Shown here in pieces: positions 6,447-8,227 of a DNA stretch of 8,227 nucleotides (position 1 is its first letter; each line of letters opens with the position of its first letter). Under the pieces are notes generated by a model. It was not told where the DNA came from. It did no database searches and saw only the letters and a list, made by a program, of their open reading frames with translations. Origin of the DNA: Leptospiraceae bacterium (GTDB lineage: Bacteria; Spirochaetota; Leptospiria; Turneriellales; Turneriellaceae); NCBI GenBank assembly GCA_016788945.1, contig JAEUSA010000383.1:1-8227 (forward strand), written 5' to 3'. The position numbers and the translations under genes were made by a program.

Positions 6447-7247
6447 ATGAAACAGCTTTTGCTTAGAACGCGTCCCAAAACCCACCTCGTGCGGGCTTTG
6501 GGACGTTGCGCAGCTATGCTGCGCGCGGTGCCTCCGCGCACCGCAAGAGCGCGCCCAAGGGTTTTGGGACGCGCTCTTAGTTTGTTGCTTTTGTCGCCAG
6601 CATTAATTTATTCAGCCGAAGGTAAGATCACCCTACTTTCAGGTGAGGTAAAAATTACACATCAAAAGAAACCGGTAAAACCGAAACTCGGCATGCTCGT
6701 GAAAGAAGGCGATACTATCGAAACGGGAAAAAACGCCAAAGTCGCGATTCTGATGAGTGACGGGGCTTCGTTTCAGCTTTTCCAGCATTCAAGCCTTGAA
6801 ATCAAACCCGCTTCGACGTATTACGAAAGTAAAGGTGTGTTGAGCGCCAACTTTGAAAAAAAATCTTCGGCTTCCGAGTGGCGCATCAAAACACCGGTTG
6901 TCACTGCGGGGGTGCGCGGAACCGCCTTTACCGTTGAAGCTTCGGCAAAAGATACCCGCATCGTACTCTTTAAAGGTAAAGTGATCGTGAAAGACTTTGT
7001 GCGCGAGTCGGGTCTCTCTTCAGACCCGAACGAACTGATGCAAGACTTTCTCAACGATGTTGAAATCAATGCGGGCACTGCGCTCAGGTGGAACGGCAGT
7101 GACCTCAAGAAAGAACAGATCGACCCAAACAAAGAGGCAACGAAGGCATTGCACGATGAACACCAAAAACACCTGAAAGCCACACCACCCCTCGACGATA
7201 AGGGTGACTGGAAGAAACAGGCGGAAAAACTGCGCGAAGCGCCCTAA
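6447..7247 (+). CDS. exported FecR-domain protein with a palindromic element in its signal peptide
   Basis: The 266-residue product contains a FecR-type domain (about 58-195). Visible features are GKITLLSGEVKI, KEGDTIETGKNAKVAILMSDGASFQL, the IKTPVVTAGVRGTAFTVE core and a following VLFKGKVIVKD strand. The C-terminal tail is charged and helical. Stand-alone FecR-domain proteins in spirochaetes are usually envelope proteins; no sigma/anti-sigma pair is visible here. The start is supported by GGAGGG 7 nt upstream, 15 bp after the outer-membrane protein gene, so the two probably form an operon. Residues 7-44 are encoded by an inserted palindromic element. They are Arg-rich and split the signal peptide into MKQLLL and SLLLLSPALIYSA. 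The sequence may still work as a signal peptide with a very long basic n-region, or an internal Met24 may serve as start. Without the insert the precursor would be 228 residues. Confidence 0.85.
   Translation: MKQLLLRTRPKTHLVRALGRCAAMLRAVPPRTARARPRVLGRALSLLLLSPALIYSAEGKITLLSGEVKITHQKKPVKPKLGMLVKEGDTIETGKNAKVAILMSDGASFQLFQHSSLEIKPASTYYESKGVLSANFEKKSSASEWRIKTPVVTAGVRGTAFTVEASAKDTRIVLFKGKVIVKDFVRESGLSSDPNELMQDFLNDVEINAGTALRWNGSDLKKEQIDPNKEATKALHDEHQKHLKATPPLDDKGDWKKQAEKLREAP
6462..6466. repeat. CTTAG direct repeat, left copy of a putative target-site duplication
   Basis: CTTAG immediately precedes the palindromic element and recurs at 6576-6580 immediately after it. Collapsing the two copies rejoins CTT-AGT in frame and restores an uninterrupted signal peptide, which supports real duplication over chance. 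Confidence 0.65.
6467..6575. mobile_element. 109-bp palindromic, MITE-like element inserted in frame in a coding gene
   Basis: The 17-bp ends AACGCGTCCCAAAACCC (6467-6483) and its reverse complement at 6559-6575 match at 16 of 17 positions. A 5-bp direct repeat, CTTAG, flanks the element (6462-6466 and 6576-6580), as expected of a target-site duplication. The exact edges are uncertain by 1-2 bp because the inverted match can extend into the repeat. Internally it is a string of hairpins: CGTCCCAAA/TTTGGGACG (6471-6479 with 6497-6505), GCGCAGC/GCTGCGC (6508-6514 with 6518-6524), GCGGTGC/GCACCGC (6525-6531 with 6538-6544) and AAGAGCGCG/CGCGCTCTT (6545-6553 with 6570-6578). It encodes no transposase, so any movement must have been in trans. 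Element plus one CTTAG is 114 bp, i.e. 38 stop-free codons. Family name unknown. Confidence 0.8.
6576..6580. repeat. CTTAG direct repeat, right copy of a putative target-site duplication
   Basis: This is the second CTTAG copy, directly after the right inverted repeat. Its first three bases also pair with AAG at 6545-6547 in the last hairpin, so the true element edge may lie slightly inside this repeat. Confidence 0.65.
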
Positions 7248-7262
7248 GCGCCCGGCAAAGCC

Positions 7263-7278
7263 GAGGCAGGCCTGCCTC
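7263..7278. repeat. perfect 16-bp palindrome after the FecR gene
   Basis: GAGGCAGGCCTGCCTC reads the same on both strands. A further CTGCCTG follows at 7280-7286, giving alternative pairing partners. It lies 15 bp after the FecR stop codon and has no T run. It could be a protein-binding site, an mRNA 3'-end structure or a remnant of a palindromic repeat; I cannot choose between these. Confidence 0.45.
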
Positions 7279-7304
7279 ACTGCCTGTTACCCGTTTTCCG
7301 CTCG

Positions 7305-7330
7305 CGAAAACCGCGGTTTTCGACGTTATT
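7305..7330 (+). terminator. palindrome with a T-rich tail, possible weak terminator before the last gene
   Basis: CGAAAACCGCGGTTTTCG (7305-7322) is a perfect 18-bp palindrome. As RNA it can fold into a 7-bp stem with a CGCG loop, followed by ACGTTATTT. An upstream GTTTTC (7293-7298) can compete for the same GAAAAC arm, so two exclusive folds are possible. It sits only 14 bp before the start codon at 7337. It could be a weak terminator for the outer-membrane protein/FecR unit, an attenuator-like leader, or an operator. Confidence 0.3.
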
Positions 7331-7336
7331 TAAGAT

Positions 7337-8176
7337 ATGCGGATTTATATTGGCGATGAGGCTCTGCAGTTTGAGCTGACCGAAACCCTGCCCTTCAACC
7401 AGATTCTGCAGAAACTCAGCGCCTGGGCCGAATCGCAGAACCTGTACATTATCGACTACCGTGTGGCGGCTAAACCGGAATTTGCCGGCAAAGAAGATCT
7501 CAATTCCGATGAAATCGATGTGATCAATCTGCAGATCGGAGACCAGGCGCAACTCATCGAATCGAACCTGCGCGAACTGATCGATTATACCGACCGCGCG
7601 GGACTGCACGTCGCCCGCACCATTCAGGAAGATAAACATCTGACCGAGCAAGAAGAACGCGATCTAAAAAATGGTGGAGCATTTATCGCCGAATCGATCG
7701 AGACGCTGAGCAAACATCTCGAACCGGAAAATGCGGAAGCACTGGCCAAGGCTTTGAATGAGCTGAACACCAACCCCGATCTGATCGAAAAAATTAACGC
7801 ACTCGCGCAGGTACAAAATCAGCTGAAACTATGGCTGCGCCAGCTCGAGTTCTCACGCATATCTAAAGAAGAAGCCGCTGAGCGTATTAATAATTTTCGC
7901 GCGCAGACCGCCGAATTGTCTGACAAGCTCGAACGCATCGCCGCCTTCTTCACACAAGGCAAAGAGCAAGATGCCTTACAACTTCTCGACAGCGTTTCGC
8001 AGACGCTGGTCGACGCCGTTATTCTACTGCGCATTGCCGAAGACCCCAAAAAAGTCGGCGGCGAAAGGCTTATTGAATTGCTTGGCAAAATTACGGCAGC
8101 GGTCGACAGCCGCGACCTCGTGACTGCGGCGGATATTGTCGATTTTGATCTGCGCGATCTGTTAAAAGAACTTTAG
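7337..8176 (+). CDS. acidic, mostly helical protein of unknown function
   Basis: The 279-residue product has no signal peptide and no obvious membrane segment, so it is probably cytoplasmic. It begins with a short beta-like segment (MRIYIGDEALQFELTE), followed by LYIIDYRVA, and the rest is rich in Glu, Leu, Ala, Gln and Lys with a strong helical, partly coiled-coil character. Examples are TEQEERDLKNGGAFIAESIE, AQVQNQLKLWLRQLEF and RINNFRAQTAELSDKLERIA. I do not recognise the family and see no catalytic motif. The only start evidence is the ATG itself, where the beta segment opens; no clear Shine-Dalgarno precedes it. It is 89 bp downstream of the FecR gene, beyond two palindromes, so it may be a separate transcription unit. 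Confidence 0.8.
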   Translation: MRIYIGDEALQFELTETLPFNQILQKLSAWAESQNLYIIDYRVAAKPEFAGKEDLNSDEIDVINLQIGDQAQLIESNLRELIDYTDRAGLHVARTIQEDKHLTEQEERDLKNGGAFIAESIETLSKHLEPENAEALAKALNELNTNPDLIEKINALAQVQNQLKLWLRQLEFSRISKEEAAERINNFRAQTAELSDKLERIAAFFTQGKEQDALQLLDSVSQTLVDAVILLRIAEDPKKVGGERLIELLGKITAAVDSRDLVTAADIVDFDLRDLLKEL

Positions 8177-8181
8177 AGACC

Positions 8182-8227
8182 GTGCTGGTGATTAACGTGC
8201 GCATCGTCGCGCTAAAATGCGGCGATC
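8182..8227 (+). CDS. possible start of a further gene, cut by the window edge
   Basis: A GTG at 8182 opens a frame with no stop to the end of the window, reading (M)LVINVRIVALKCGD. It starts 5 bp after the stop of the preceding gene, with GAGA just upstream as a weak ribosome-binding candidate. A second GTG at 8188 is in the same frame, and an ATG at 8217 is in another frame. Only 15 codons are visible, so no function can be given, and the reading frame itself is a guess from spacing. Confidence 0.3.
   Translation, partial: MLVINVRIVALKCGD

Overview
The window (about 8.2 kb, roughly half G+C) looks like chromosomal DNA of a spirochaete of the order Leptospirales. The main evidence is a complete 282-residue periplasmic flagellin (FlaB) of the Leptospira type. 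With it are a lipoprotein with a relaxed lipobox, a 7TM-DISM sensor kinase and several exported proteins of no obvious family. The moderately high G+C argues against the AT-rich pathogenic Leptospira and suggests a Turneriella/Leptonema-like relative. That genus-level guess is inference.

Layout. Positions 1-236 are an AT-rich leader with a candidate sigma-28 promoter and a structured 5' UTR; flaB follows (237-1085, +). Downstream of flaB are three consecutive RNA hairpins, the last a textbook intrinsic terminator (1190-1219). Two minus-strand genes for small exported proteins (a 131-aa lipoprotein with a GTG start and a 235-aa signal-peptide protein) converge on flaB. A 170-bp divergent region (2386-2555) then separates them from a plus-strand block. 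That block holds a 7TMR-DISM histidine kinase (2556-4325), a NarL/FixJ response regulator 3 bp after it (4329-4964), an outer-membrane beta-barrel protein (5022-6431), a FecR-domain protein (6447-7247) and an unrecognised acidic helical protein (7337-8176). A possible next gene starts at the right edge.

How the genes may work together. The kinase and regulator are an obvious two-component pair. A 20-bp sequence, GCAGTCTGCCGTATTGACAA, occurs exactly twice in the intergenic DNA: in inverted orientation just before the kinase gene, and in direct orientation at the promoter of the outer-membrane protein gene. There it overlaps a perfect 9-1-9 inverted repeat of the TAC...GTA type that NarL-family regulators often bind. 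The simplest model is that the regulator controls its own operon and the downstream outer-membrane-protein/FecR operon. The outer-membrane protein promoter also appears to drive a leaderless or nearly leaderless mRNA.

Most striking observation. The signal peptide of the FecR protein is split by a 109-bp palindromic, multi-hairpin element with 17-bp terminal inverted repeats (one mismatch), flanked by a 5-bp direct repeat (CTTAG). Element plus one repeat is 114 bp, exactly 38 codons without a stop. Removing it on paper restores a canonical signal peptide (MKQLLLSLLLLSPALIYSA). This looks like a small non-autonomous mobile element that inserted in frame into a protein-coding gene, comparable in kind to the Rickettsia palindromic elements.
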